From positions 849,665 to 913,664 of the forward strand of contig CAJXMJ010000002.1 of NCBI GenBank assembly GCA_913056455.1: a stretch of DNA of 64,000 bases. Reading direction: 5' to 3'. The notes under the pieces were generated by a model. That model did no database searches. It worked only from the letters and a program-made list of their open reading frames with translations, and was not told the DNA's origin. Position 1 is the first letter of the stretch. Each line of letters opens with the position of its first letter. Shown here one piece after another: positions 1-8,107 of this stretch. The translations under genes and the position numbers were made by a program. This stretch comes from an uncultured Fodinibius sp. GTDB lineage: Bacteria > Bacteroidota > Rhodothermia > Balneolales > Balneolaceae.

Positions 1-450
1 CTTGAATTGCTAAAACAGCTTAATAATTCGTACCCCAAGCTGCCTGTTCTTGTTTTGAGCATCCATTCTGCAGAGCGATTTGCCATTCGTGCGCTAAAAG
101 CCGGGGCCTATGGATATTTGACGAAAACAAGCATTTCAGATGAATTGATCAAAGCTATTCGCAAGATTGTCACGGAAAAACGAAAGTATATCACTCCGGA
201 AGTAGCTGAACAGTTAGCTTCCCAAGTGGATACAAGTAAAGAGGGGGCCCTTCATGAGGATCTATCGGATCGAGAATTTGAAGTATTGTGCTTGATTGCT
301 TCGGGCAAGGATGTAAGTGACATTGCTGAAGAGCTATCGCTGAGTCCCCAGACTATTCATACTTACCGGACGCGAATAAAAGAGAAGATGAATATAAGCT
401 CGAATGTAGAAATGACCCGCTATGCTATTGAAAACGATCTCATTGAATGA
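1..450 (+). CDS. LuxR/NarL-family response regulator, C-terminal part (5' end outside window)
   Basis: This is the tail of a two-component DNA-binding response regulator. The open frame runs in from base 1, so the start and the phosphoacceptor aspartate lie outside the window. What is visible is the second half of the receiver domain, including the PVLVLSIHS strand and the conserved lysine of GYLTK. A LuxR-type helix-turn-helix follows: LSDREFEVLCLIASGKD, then the recognition helix in SPQTIHTYRTRIKEKM. Proteins of this family are phosphorylated by a sensor kinase and activate or repress transcription as dimers. The cognate kinase is not visible. The TTG at base 7 is an internal codon, not the start. 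Family assignment is firm; the target genes are unknown. Confidence 0.9.
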   Translation, partial: LELLKQLNNSYPKLPVLVLSIHSAERFAIRALKAGAYGYLTKTSISDELIKAIRKIVTEKRKYITPEVAEQLASQVDTSKEGALHEDLSDREFEVLCLIASGKDVSDIAEELSLSPQTIHTYRTRIKEKMNISSNVEMTRYAIENDLIE

Positions 451-952
451 GGTTGTTCTTATTTAAAAAACCATAGCTGATTTAAGGTTAAATCTTTGAT
501 GCAATTTTTCAGGAATAAGTATTAGGGTGTATGTAGCCCGGTAACTTTGCCCTTTTCATCCCCTCCCTTTCAAATAGCAGAGTTACAGCTAGTATATCTC
601 TGCTCATTTCTATCTGAAGTTTCCATTTAAAAAGGAGAAATCCGAATACCTATTGCTTTAGCAGGAATGGCTTGTAAGAATAATTAGTACAAAAAAGTAG
701 TATAAAATTTTAGCTGATTTATTTGCCGATATCAATAAACTATTCACAGAAAGTGAATTTCAGACCAAAGAAGTTATAAGAGAGAGCCAATGTTCGGGTA
801 ATCGAACATGAAGATGTGGGGTGTAAAAGCCTCACATCTTTTTTTCTCGTTATTTGAAAACTTGTAAGAATGAAGAATCAGGTACGGCCCAAAATATCAG
901 GAAACAGATAGGTTGAGACTTGGTGGTTTTTTAAATCACAAATCGAAGAAAT
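451..952. other. 502-base intergenic region with structured element
   Basis: No convincing protein-coding frame is present. The region holds a TAnnTTTG match (542-549, no good -33 partner), a 13-base direct repeat CTTGTAAGAATRA at 671 and 861, a short inverted repeat TGTTCG/CGAACA at 791-808, and a strong terminator hairpin at 811-846 that lies over 100 bases upstream of the next gene. A terminator placed in the middle of a gap suggests either that it ends an untranslated small RNA or that it is a late terminator for the response regulator transcript. Confidence 0.5.
791..846 (+). terminator. Tandem hairpins ending in a T-run (intrinsic terminator)
   Basis: A small hairpin TGTTCG-GGTAAT-CGAACA (791-808) is followed directly by an 11-bp stem AAGATGTGGGG / CCTCACATCTT (811-821 with 830-840, one G-T pair) and a run of T. 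This is the standard form of a rho-independent terminator on the plus strand. It lies 106 bases before the sigma-54 activator gene, so it should separate that gene from whatever is transcribed upstream. Confidence 0.75.
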
Positions 953-1951
953 ATGGAACAGAAAATATCTATTAAAAAGCCCGTATTGTTGACACAAAAT
1001 GATGTCATGATAGATTTGGTCAATAAAGTCAAACATATAGCTCAGAGAGGGTGTACGGCTTTATTAATTAATGGAGAGAACGGGACAGGTAAAGAAGTTA
1101 TTGCTCAGCTGTATCATTACTTTAGTTCCCGCCAAGCTAAACCTATGGTAGCTGTTAACTGTGGGGCTATTACTGCTGATCTTGTTGAAAGTGAGCTTTT
1201 CGGTCACGAAAAAGGAGCATTTACCGGAGCCCATGCCCAAAAGAAAGGATGTTTTGAGCTTGCCGATGGCGGTACTCTTTTTTTGGATGAAATTGGTGAG
1301 ATGCCTCATCCCATGCAGGTAAAATTACTGCGTGTTGTTGAGCTTGGTTCATTCCGCCGAGTGGGTGGAACTGAGGAGGTACATGTAGATATTTCCCTGA
1401 TTTCAGCAACAAATAAGGTACTAATCGAACAGGTAAAATCTGGGAGTTTTAGAGAAGATCTGTTCTACCGAATAAATGTTATTGAATTATTCATTCCTCC
1501 GTTGCGGTATCGCAAAGAAGATATTCCATTGTTGGTAAATTATTATAAAGAATACTATATGGAGTTGTATCATTTTAATAACATAGAATTTTCTGAAGAC
1601 TGTATGGAAGTTTTCATGAGGTATAACTGGCCGGGAAATGTTCGTGAGCTTAAGAATGTGGTAGAGCGATGCATGGTTTTGTGTGAAGGCGAGAAAATTG
1701 AGCTGGAGATGCTACCGCCCAGACTTCATAAGGCGAATGAGCTTTATCCGGTAGATTTAGACAATTCTTCAGATGAGATGATGCAAATCCCTCTAGGCAT
1801 CAGCCTGGGTAAAATTGAACAACATGTTATTGGACGTACCCTGCAATCTGTGGATAATAATAAGACCGAAGCAGCTAAAATACTTGGTTTTACGCGAAAA
1901 ACGCTTCATAACAAGCTCGAAAAGTATGAAGATCAAAGCCGCAAGGATTAA
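953..1951 (+). CDS. Sigma-54-dependent activator, PspF-like (AAA+ with Fis-type HTH)
   Basis: This is a bacterial enhancer-binding protein that uses ATP hydrolysis to open sigma-54 RNA polymerase promoters. The AAA+ core is complete: Walker A GENGTGKE (residues 41-48), the sigma-54 contact loop GAFTGA (88-93), Walker B GGTLFLDE (106-113), an arginine-finger region (REDLFYRINV) and the WPGNVREL sensor II motif. A Fis-type helix-turn-helix (NKTEAAKILGFTRKTLHNKL) ends the protein. Only about 20 residues precede the AAA+ domain, so no receiver, PAS or GAF domain is present. The closest known architecture is PspF, which is controlled by a partner protein. No sigma-54 (-24/-12) promoter was recognised nearby. 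The role is firm; the targets are unknown. Confidence 0.92.
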   Translation: MEQKISIKKPVLLTQNDVMIDLVNKVKHIAQRGCTALLINGENGTGKEVIAQLYHYFSSRQAKPMVAVNCGAITADLVESELFGHEKGAFTGAHAQKKGCFELADGGTLFLDEIGEMPHPMQVKLLRVVELGSFRRVGGTEEVHVDISLISATNKVLIEQVKSGSFREDLFYRINVIELFIPPLRYRKEDIPLLVNYYKEYYMELYHFNNIEFSEDCMEVFMRYNWPGNVRELKNVVERCMVLCEGEKIELEMLPPRLHKANELYPVDLDNSSDEMMQIPLGISLGKIEQHVIGRTLQSVDNNKTEAAKILGFTRKTLHNKLEKYEDQSRKD

Positions 1952-2020
1952 TACCGTTTTTGTGGGTGAGAGGTTCCTTCAGTAGTTATTGCCCTTCACC
2001 TTTTGTATCTTCATAGGGTT

Positions 2021-2785
2021 ATGAATACGGTTGATTTTTATGATTTAGGTCATGCCCCCTACCGCCCGGTATGGGATCTGCAAACGGCTATTCAGCAGCG
2101 CCTGGTTGATGAAAAACTTAGTCGACGGAAAAAGCAGAAACTCTACAAGCCGGGTGACGAAAGCAATGATGTGCTTCTCTTCGTAGAACATCCCCACGTA
2201 TATACTTTGGGCAAAAGCGGTGATAAAGAGCACTTGCTGAAGGGGATGGCCGAACTTTCAAATATCGATGCGGAATTTATCGAAATTGATCGAGGCGGAG
2301 ATATCACCTACCACGGGCCCGGACAAATTGTTGGTTACCCCATCTTGGATCTCGATCGCCATTTCACTGATATACACAAGTATTTGCGCTATCTTGAGGA
2401 AGTTATTATTAGAACGTGTTCCGAATATGATATAGAAGCGGGACGCCTTGATGGGTTAACTGGTGTTTGGGTTGGCGATCAAAAGATATGTGCGATGGGC
2501 ATTCGTTGCAGTCGATGGGTTACTATGCATGGCTTTGCTTTTAATATAAACGCTGATCTCAGTTATTTTAACCATATTGTGCCCTGTGGTATTACGGATA
2601 AGGAAGTGACGAGTCTCGAAGACTTGTTAGGGCATAAGATTGATGTATCTGAGGTTAAAGAACATCTTCTTGATCATTTTCGGGAGGTATTTGAGGTAAC
2701 CATAACAAAAGTGGATTCCCTGCCTGAACTGAACGATCAATTTTCGTATCTTAAAAAATCTGATAAAAAAGTAGCATCGCAATAA
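2021..2785 (+). CDS. lipB: Octanoyltransferase LipB
   Basis: LipB moves octanoate from acyl carrier protein to the lipoyl domains of 2-oxoacid dehydrogenases and the glycine cleavage H protein, the first step of endogenous lipoylation in the cytoplasm. The signature RGGDITYHGPGQ (from residue 91) is complete. The catalytic lysine (K155, in GDQKICAMGIR) and catalytic cysteine (C189, in HIVPCGI) are in place. I chose the ATG at 2021. A TTG six codons upstream would also extend the frame, but the homologous part begins after the ATG. lipA follows 18 bases downstream, so the two form a lipoate operon. Confidence 0.95.
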   Translation: MNTVDFYDLGHAPYRPVWDLQTAIQQRLVDEKLSRRKKQKLYKPGDESNDVLLFVEHPHVYTLGKSGDKEHLLKGMAELSNIDAEFIEIDRGGDITYHGPGQIVGYPILDLDRHFTDIHKYLRYLEEVIIRTCSEYDIEAGRLDGLTGVWVGDQKICAMGIRCSRWVTMHGFAFNINADLSYFNHIVPCGITDKEVTSLEDLLGHKIDVSEVKEHLLDHFREVFEVTITKVDSLPELNDQFSYLKKSDKKVASQ

Positions 2786-2803
2786 TCTTTTTGATTTAGT
2801 TTC

Positions 2804-3682
2804 ATGATTAAAGAACTCAACGTCGTAGATCGTAACGAAACCACCCAGCGTCGCCCGGATTGGCTGCGGGTAAAATTGCCATCCGGTGAAAAGTTTAAGG
2901 AGGTTTCGGAGACTGTCCGCAACAAATCACTCAATACCGTTTGCTCAGAGGCTCGTTGCCCGAATATGGGGGAATGCTGGGGCAATGGTACTGCTACCTT
3001 TATGATTCTGGGTGACGTTTGTACGCGTTCTTGCTCATTTTGTGCGGTTAAAACAGGCCGGCCGGTACAAGGATTAGACTGGGATGAGCCGCGGCGCGTT
3101 ACTGAGGCTGCCAAAGAGATGGATCTAAAACACGTAGTATTAACTTCTGTAAATCGTGATGAACGTGAGGACGGCGGTGCACCTATTTTTGCGGAGTGTC
3201 ATAAACAGCTTCGCGATGCGATTGACGGAGTAACCATTGAATCTCTTATTCCCGACTTTCGAGGCGTATGGGAGGCCCTGCAGATTGTTATTGATACGCC
3301 GCCCGACGTGTTGAGTCACAACTTGGAAACAGTACCTGATTTGTATCGCACCATTCGGCCACAGGCAAAATATGAGCGTTCGCTCGAATTGTTACAGCGT
3401 TGTAAAGATCAGGGCCTGCGCACCAAAACAGGCATCATGGTCGGCTTTGGCGAAAAGCGTGAGCAGGTAATTGAATTGATGAAAGACTGTGTGGATCATG
3501 AAGTTGATGTTCTGACCATCGGCCAGTATATGCAGCCTACAAAGATGCATCAACCGGTAGAGGAGTGGGTCCATCCTGATCAATTTGCAGAGTATAAAGA
3601 GATTGGAGAAGAACTTGGCATTGAGCATGTTGAAAGTGGTCCTCTGGTTCGTTCTTCCTATCACGCAGAGAAACACGTATAA
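2804..3682 (+). CDS. lipA: Lipoyl synthase LipA
   Basis: LipA is a radical SAM enzyme that inserts two sulfur atoms into protein-bound octanoyl groups, completing lipoate made by the upstream LipB. Both [4Fe-4S] clusters are readable. The auxiliary cluster is CSEARCPNMGEC (C47, C52, C58) and the radical SAM motif is CTRSCSFC (C73, C77, C80). The C-terminal RSSYHA (283-288) holds the serine that ligates the auxiliary cluster in characterised family members. The length of 292 residues is usual. It lies close behind lipB on the same strand and is probably co-transcribed. Confidence 0.97.
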   Translation: MIKELNVVDRNETTQRRPDWLRVKLPSGEKFKEVSETVRNKSLNTVCSEARCPNMGECWGNGTATFMILGDVCTRSCSFCAVKTGRPVQGLDWDEPRRVTEAAKEMDLKHVVLTSVNRDEREDGGAPIFAECHKQLRDAIDGVTIESLIPDFRGVWEALQIVIDTPPDVLSHNLETVPDLYRTIRPQAKYERSLELLQRCKDQGLRTKTGIMVGFGEKREQVIELMKDCVDHEVDVLTIGQYMQPTKMHQPVEEWVHPDQFAEYKEIGEELGIEHVESGPLVRSSYHAEKHV

Positions 3683-3767
3683 TTTTTATTCTCACGTAGT
3701 TGTCCTCAAGATTTTTTGTGATCTTTTATATTTCAACTGGTTAGCATTTCTCACTTAATAAAAAGGT

Positions 3768-4472
3768 ATGATTGCACTTGGAGTTGTTTTGCTGTTGAGT
3801 TATTTGGTGGGATCCATCCCTTCATCAATATGGGTTGGAAAAATTGTCAATGGAGTTGACATTCGTAATCACGGCAGTGGAAATGCCGGGGCTACTAATA
3901 CCTTTCGATTATTGGGATGGCAGCCGGGTGTTGCTGTATTAGCGATTGACTTTTTTAAAGGCTTTGCCAGTTCGTATTGGATTAGCCAGTTCGCTTATCA
4001 TATCGGGTCCGGCCCGGTGAGTATGTTCGAATTCTGGAGTTTAGATCCTTTTCTGAGTATAACATGCGGTATTGCTGCAGTTGTGGGACACATGTTTCCT
4101 CTCTATGCCAACTTCGAAGGTGGAAAGGGGATGGCCACAGCTGCCGGGATGCTTTGCGGAATTGAGCCTGTGTCTGTAGGAATAACAGCTGCAGTATTTT
4201 TAATAGTATTGCTTAGCAGTCGATTTGTGTCATTAGCATCGTTAGTTGCTGCTTTTGTTTATCCACTGGTACTTGTAGCTCTTCGGTACGGCTACAGCTG
4301 GGATATTGATGGGAGTATTCTGATTTTTGCCGCTATCATTGGCTTAGCTATTATTGTCAAACATAAAGGGAATATTAAGCGCTTGATAAATGGCACAGAA
4401 AATAAAATAAGTTCTTTTAGTCCGGCTGTAGGATGGCTTAACAAAGAAGAAAAACCCCAATCAGGTAGCTAA
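3768..4472 (+). CDS. plsY: Acyl-phosphate:glycerol-3-phosphate acyltransferase PlsY
   Basis: PlsY is an inner-membrane enzyme that transfers an acyl group from acyl-phosphate to glycerol-3-phosphate, giving lysophosphatidate in phospholipid synthesis. The protein is made of several hydrophobic segments and has the family motifs HGSGNAGATNTFR (from residue 35) and FEGGKGMATAAG, which form the phosphate and glycerol-3-phosphate binding loops. At 234 residues it is slightly longer than the typical 200, with a short polar C-terminal tail. gpsA, which makes its substrate, begins 5 bases after the stop, so the pairing is functional as well as positional. Confidence 0.95.
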   Translation: MIALGVVLLLSYLVGSIPSSIWVGKIVNGVDIRNHGSGNAGATNTFRLLGWQPGVAVLAIDFFKGFASSYWISQFAYHIGSGPVSMFEFWSLDPFLSITCGIAAVVGHMFPLYANFEGGKGMATAAGMLCGIEPVSVGITAAVFLIVLLSSRFVSLASLVAAFVYPLVLVALRYGYSWDIDGSILIFAAIIGLAIIVKHKGNIKRLINGTENKISSFSPAVGWLNKEEKPQSGS

Positions 4473-4477
4473 CTGTT

Positions 4478-5488
4478 GTGAAGAAAATAACCATTGTTGG
4501 TGCAGGTAGTTTTGGAACGGCATTATCAATTGTATTAGCACGGGCTGGAAATAAGGTACAGTTGTGGGCACGCGAAAAAGAGATTGCCTATTCTATTAAC
4601 AAAAGGCATCGCAATCCCGCCTATATTTCTGATGTAACTTTGCCGGATTCCATAGAGTGTTCGACCGATCTGGAAGAGTGTTTTGATGATCCGGAAATGG
4701 TTGTTTTCGCCACCCCATCCCATGCTATGCGCGAAGTGGCTGAAAATATAAAGCCACATCTTAATGGGGATGAGATGGTGGTAAGCGTTGCCAAGGGTAT
4801 CGAAAATGATACCTTTATGACGATGTCTCAAGTACTTAGCCAGGTGCTCGAAGGGACTATTGTAGATGACCATATCGGAGTGCTTTCGGGTCCCAGTCAT
4901 GCCGAGGAGGTAAGTAAATTTAAGCCCACTACAGTTGTAGCAAGTGCCAATTCCAAACGCACTACGCAGATTATACAGGAGACTTTTTTAACTCCCATGT
5001 TTCGGGTATATCTCAACTACGATATAATTGGCGTTGAGATCGGCGGAGCCGTAAAAAATATAATGGCTATTGCCGCCGGCATAGTTGATGGGGCTGAGCT
5101 TGGTGATAATGCTAAAGCAGCGCTCATAACGCGCGGGCTGCATGAAATGAAACGACTTGGTATGCAGTTGGGGGCTTCACAGGATACCTTTTCGGGCCTG
5201 GCGGGCATGGGAGATCTGATTGTAACTTGTACCAGTGAGCACAGCCGCAATCGCTTTGTAGGATATAATATCGGTCAAGGAAAGAGTCTGGATCAAGTTA
5301 TTTCAAAAATGAATATGGTAGCTGAGGGAGTAAAGACAACGCGCTCAGTTTTTGATTGGAGTAATAAGCTTAATATTGAAATGCCCATTACCGGAGCGGT
5401 TTATCGGGTTCTTTTTGAACGTGAAGATCCAAAAGATATGCTTTACGACCTGATGACACGGAATCCAAAAGAAGAAATTGTTATTTAA
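4478..5488 (+). CDS. gpsA: NAD(P)-dependent glycerol-3-phosphate dehydrogenase GpsA
   Basis: GpsA reduces dihydroxyacetone phosphate to sn-glycerol-3-phosphate, the backbone for phospholipids. The N-terminal Rossmann motif GAGSFGTA starts at residue 8. The segment GVEIGGAVKNIMAIAAG carries the conserved catalytic lysine, and GLAGMGDL follows in the all-helical C-terminal domain. Length (336) is normal. The start is a GTG five bases after plsY; no better ATG exists and the Rossmann strand begins at once. plsY and gpsA form a two-gene lipid-precursor operon. Confidence 0.96.
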   Translation: MKKITIVGAGSFGTALSIVLARAGNKVQLWAREKEIAYSINKRHRNPAYISDVTLPDSIECSTDLEECFDDPEMVVFATPSHAMREVAENIKPHLNGDEMVVSVAKGIENDTFMTMSQVLSQVLEGTIVDDHIGVLSGPSHAEEVSKFKPTTVVASANSKRTTQIIQETFLTPMFRVYLNYDIIGVEIGGAVKNIMAIAAGIVDGAELGDNAKAALITRGLHEMKRLGMQLGASQDTFSGLAGMGDLIVTCTSEHSRNRFVGYNIGQGKSLDQVISKMNMVAEGVKTTRSVFDWSNKLNIEMPITGAVYRVLFEREDPKDMLYDLMTRNPKEEIVI

Positions 5489-5521
5489 AGTGCTAAAAGG
5501 ATAGAATGCTGTAAGTTCGGG

Positions 5522-5537
5522 AAGTTCATTTGAACTT
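5522..5537. repeat. 16-base near-perfect palindrome upstream of the AlbA_2 gene
   Basis: AAGTTCA-TT-TGAACTT is symmetric except for its central two bases. It lies 34 bases after gpsA and 48 bases before the next gene. It could be an operator for the downstream gene or a weak hairpin ending the plsY-gpsA transcript; no T-run follows directly, which favours the former. Function is not established. Confidence 0.35.
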
Positions 5538-5584
5538 AATATTTTGTTCTTATCTTCGTTTGTACTAAAAAAGATTGAGTGGCT

Positions 5585-6268
5585 ATGTATTCTCAAAACC
5601 ATAGTGCGGCCTCGCTTTCTGAGATGGATTACCTCGATGTGAAGAATCTGGCTCAGACCGGTGAGGGGATGTACCTGGAATTTAAGCGCACGATTCCATC
5701 AGCTTACAAGATCGCCCGAGAAATTGCCGCTTTTGCAAATACCAAAGGAGGTACCTTGCTGATTGGGGTAGATGATGATAAGTCGCTCGTGGGGGTAATG
5801 GGATATCAGGAAGAAGAGTATTTGCTTGATAAGGCCGCCCAAAAGCTATGTGAACCTGCTGTGGATATTAAGATTGAGATCGTGCACTTTGGCGATCGAG
5901 ATCTTCTGGTTATAAAAGTGCCGGAAGTAGTGGATAAACCCGTTTATGTGAAAGGGGATGATGAACAGATTGTATTTATGCGGGAGGAGGATCAGAATAA
6001 AGTAGCCAGCAAGGAACTTATCGAAATTATAAAGAAACGAAATTCGGATGAAGGAGTGACCTTTGAGTATGGACCGGATGAGCAAAAATTATTTCGATAC
6101 TTGAATGAATATGGTGAAATAACCGTTAAAAAATTTGCACAGGTTGTGGATATATCCCGAGAAAAAGCTTCGACAACCTTGGTGAACCTGGTAGCAGCTG
6201 AAATATTAAATTTGACCCGAAAGGATAACACGGATTATTTTACGTATTCACAGAAAAGCGAACGTTAA
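5585..6268 (+). CDS. AlbA_2 (Schlafen-type) domain protein, putative regulator
   Basis: The N-terminal two thirds is an AlbA_2 / Schlafen AAA_4-like domain. It begins at GEGMYLEFKRTIPS, and the hallmark stretch FANTKGGTLLIGVDDD follows, as does VKGDDEQIVFMREEDQNKVAS. The C-terminal part (from about residue 160) reads as a winged helix-turn-helix (EYGEITVKKFAQVVDISREKASTTL is spread over two helices). Proteins of this kind are usually annotated as ATP-binding proteins or transcriptional regulators; no biochemical role is settled. I took the ATG at 5585; a GTG two codons earlier is equally open. It sits 18 bases before the Fe-S carrier gene and is probably co-transcribed with it. Confidence 0.75.
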   Translation: MYSQNHSAASLSEMDYLDVKNLAQTGEGMYLEFKRTIPSAYKIAREIAAFANTKGGTLLIGVDDDKSLVGVMGYQEEEYLLDKAAQKLCEPAVDIKIEIVHFGDRDLLVIKVPEVVDKPVYVKGDDEQIVFMREEDQNKVASKELIEIIKKRNSDEGVTFEYGPDEQKLFRYLNEYGEITVKKFAQVVDISREKASTTLVNLVAAEILNLTRKDNTDYFTYSQKSER

Positions 6269-6286
6269 TCTTTAAGTATCTCTACA

Positions 6287-6748
6287 ATGCCTGCAGAACC
6301 TGAAGACAATTTAGATAGTGTCATAGCTGATCTCGTTGATGATGACGATGATGAGAATATGGAACAGAATGGCTCTCCATTGGAAGAAATGCAGGCATCT
6401 GCTGAGGTGGAGTTCAGCGGTCCTGCCGTGCAGCTTACAGAACGTGGCGCTGATCAAGTACGGCATATTCGAGAGGATGAAGATCTGGATGAGGATCTTT
6501 GCTTGCGTGTAGCAGTTGAAGGCGGGGGTTGCTCGGGTTTAAGTTATAAACTTGGCTTCGATTATGAATCTGAAGAAGATGAAGTAATCATCAGTCAGGG
6601 GATAAAAATAATTGTGGATCCGAAACACATGATGTATCTAAAGGGTATTTCTGTGGATTATCCTGACGGACTCGATGCCCGTGGATTTACTTTTGACAAT
6701 CCCAATGCCAGCGAAACTTGCGGTTGCGGATCTTCTTTCGCAACCTGA
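6287..6748 (+). CDS. A-type iron-sulfur carrier (IscA/ErpA/HesB family) with acidic N-terminal extension
   Basis: A-type carriers accept Fe-S clusters from the scaffold and pass them to target enzymes. The three cluster ligands are present: C82 in GGGCSGL, and C145 and C147 in ETCGCGSSF near the C-terminus. The core family domain spans about residues 46-153. The first 45 residues are an added acidic segment (VDDDDDENMEQ) that is not part of the usual 105-125 residue family length. Clients could include LipA, HemW and other Fe-S proteins of this window, but that is inference. It follows the AlbA_2 gene closely and is convergent with the DmpA-type peptidase gene. Confidence 0.88.
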   Translation: MPAEPEDNLDSVIADLVDDDDDENMEQNGSPLEEMQASAEVEFSGPAVQLTERGADQVRHIREDEDLDEDLCLRVAVEGGGCSGLSYKLGFDYESEEDEVIISQGIKIIVDPKHMMYLKGISVDYPDGLDARGFTFDNPNASETCGCGSSFAT

Positions 6749-6809
6749 TTAATGTAATCCTTAACGTGTTTCGGGGTGGTTTTTGGTCATCCTGGATTTG
6801 GTTCAGGAT

Positions 6810-7949
6810 CTATTTCGCATCTCTACTATACTGTTCCACAATTTCTAATACCTTGCTCACCGGCAGTTCCTCAACGGTGTGTCCATCTGTGCCCGTCATT
6901 GTTTCAGCATGGAAAAGTGAGTTAATGATGGCTTCTTCGGTTGCTTCATTTACGGCCATAAAAAGAGGGGACATAGCACTATTGCGAAGAACGTTCTGGG
7001 ATTTGATACTTTGATCAGAATGATACGGAATGCGGACCGATTCGGCTGTAGAAAATGCAATGACATAATCTCCGCTTCCGTTAGATGCAATACCACCTGT
7101 TTTTGCCAAGCCAAGCATGGCGCGCTTAGCCAGTCGTTTTAAATTACGTGCATCAAGGGGAGCGTCGGTAGCAACAACAATCATGCATGAGCCGTCGGCC
7201 GTTTCGTTGAGTTCATCGCTGAGGTAATACTTTCCTAACTTTTTACCCACAGGTACGCCGGCAATCTGCAGTACGCCTCCAAAATTGGACTGTACTAAAA
7301 CACCCACTGAGTACCCTCCTAAATTTTCAGACAGTTTGCGAGAAGATGTGCCAATGCCTCCTTTGAATCCAAAGGCAATCGTTCCGGTTCCGGCTCCCAC
7401 ATTACCCTGCTCAGCTTTGGCTGAGTTCGCTTTTCCAATAGCAGTGAGGACATCCTTTTTGGTTACATGTCGGCCGCGGATGTCATTTAAGTATCCGTCA
7501 TTGGTTTCACCTACTACAGGATTTACAGAATGAACGTCATCATTTTCTGCAAAACGGAATGTATAATCAATAAGTGCGTCAGCGGCTGTTGGTACACTCA
7601 ATGTGTTGGTTAAAATGATGGGCGTCTCCAGGTTGCCAAGTTCTTCGATCTGAGTAGAGCCGGCCAGCTTTCCGAATCCATTGCCAACATATACAGCAGC
7701 CGGGACTTTCTGCTGAAAAATATTGCCATCGTGTGGCAGAATGGCAGTAACCCCGGTTCGGATATTATTTCCTTTAATGATGGTTTGGTGTCCGACTTTG
7801 ACTCCTTGCACGTCAGTGATCGTGTTTTGTGGACCCGGTTGCAAGACCCCAATTTCAATTCCATAATTACGAATATTTTGATCTTGAGCAGAAAGGGAAA
7901 GTGGAGCAACAAGGAGGAACAAAAGAAGCAGCTGTGGAAATTTGTTCAT
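6810..7949 (-). CDS. P1-family (DmpA-type) aminopeptidase, exported
   Basis: This is a member of the DmpA / peptidase family S58-P1 group, N-terminal nucleophile enzymes that cleave themselves into two chains and release N-terminal residues from small peptides. A signal peptide (MNKFPQLLLLFLLVAPLSLSAQ) implies export to the periplasm. The family start (NYGIEIGVLQPGPQNTITDV) is clear. The likely self-cleavage site and nucleophile is the serine of NGSGD (S292), by analogy with DmpA Gly249-Ser250. GAGTGTIAFGFKGGIG is also a conserved block. It stands alone on the minus strand. Its physiological substrate is unknown. Confidence 0.88.
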   Translation of the reverse strand: MNKFPQLLLLFLLVAPLSLSAQDQNIRNYGIEIGVLQPGPQNTITDVQGVKVGHQTIIKGNNIRTGVTAILPHDGNIFQQKVPAAVYVGNGFGKLAGSTQIEELGNLETPIILTNTLSVPTAADALIDYTFRFAENDDVHSVNPVVGETNDGYLNDIRGRHVTKKDVLTAIGKANSAKAEQGNVGAGTGTIAFGFKGGIGTSSRKLSENLGGYSVGVLVQSNFGGVLQIAGVPVGKKLGKYYLSDELNETADGSCMIVVATDAPLDARNLKRLAKRAMLGLAKTGGIASNGSGDYVIAFSTAESVRIPYHSDQSIKSQNVLRNSAMSPLFMAVNEATEEAIINSLFHAETMTGTDGHTVEELPVSKVLEIVEQYSRDAK

Positions 7950-8023
7950 AAGAGAAAATAAATTTGTTTACTGTAATACTTGAGTTGAAGATAAGAGTGT
8001 GTAGTTGGAAAAGGTAATTAACA

Positions 8024-8068
8024 CAAAAAAGCCCTGCTATACTTTTAGGATATAACAGGGCTTAAAAA
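8024..8068 (-). terminator. Intrinsic terminator after hslO (reads on minus strand)
   Basis: An 8-bp GC-rich stem (8029-8036 with 8056-8063, AAGCCCTG/CAGGGCTT), extended by a TATA/TATA pair, is followed on the minus strand by six T. It lies 40 bases beyond the hslO stop. A run of A after the right arm gives some T on the plus strand too, but no gene arrives from that side. Confidence 0.85.
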
Positions 8069-8107
8069 GTGAATTAGAAGTTAGAAAAATGTTAAGGAAT
8101 AAGTTTC

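Noticed and set aside
451-952. Sigma-54 (-24/-12) promoter near the activator gene
   Set aside because: No TGGCAC-N5-TTGC-like element with correct spacing was found.
6789-6809. Inverted repeat ATCCTG/CAGGAT between the Fe-S carrier and the DmpA-type gene as terminator
   Set aside because: The stem is only 6 bp and no T-run follows on either strand.
6718-7014. Plus-strand frame overlapping the Fe-S carrier end and the DmpA-type gene
   Set aside because: It shares sequence with two well-supported genes and has no independent support.
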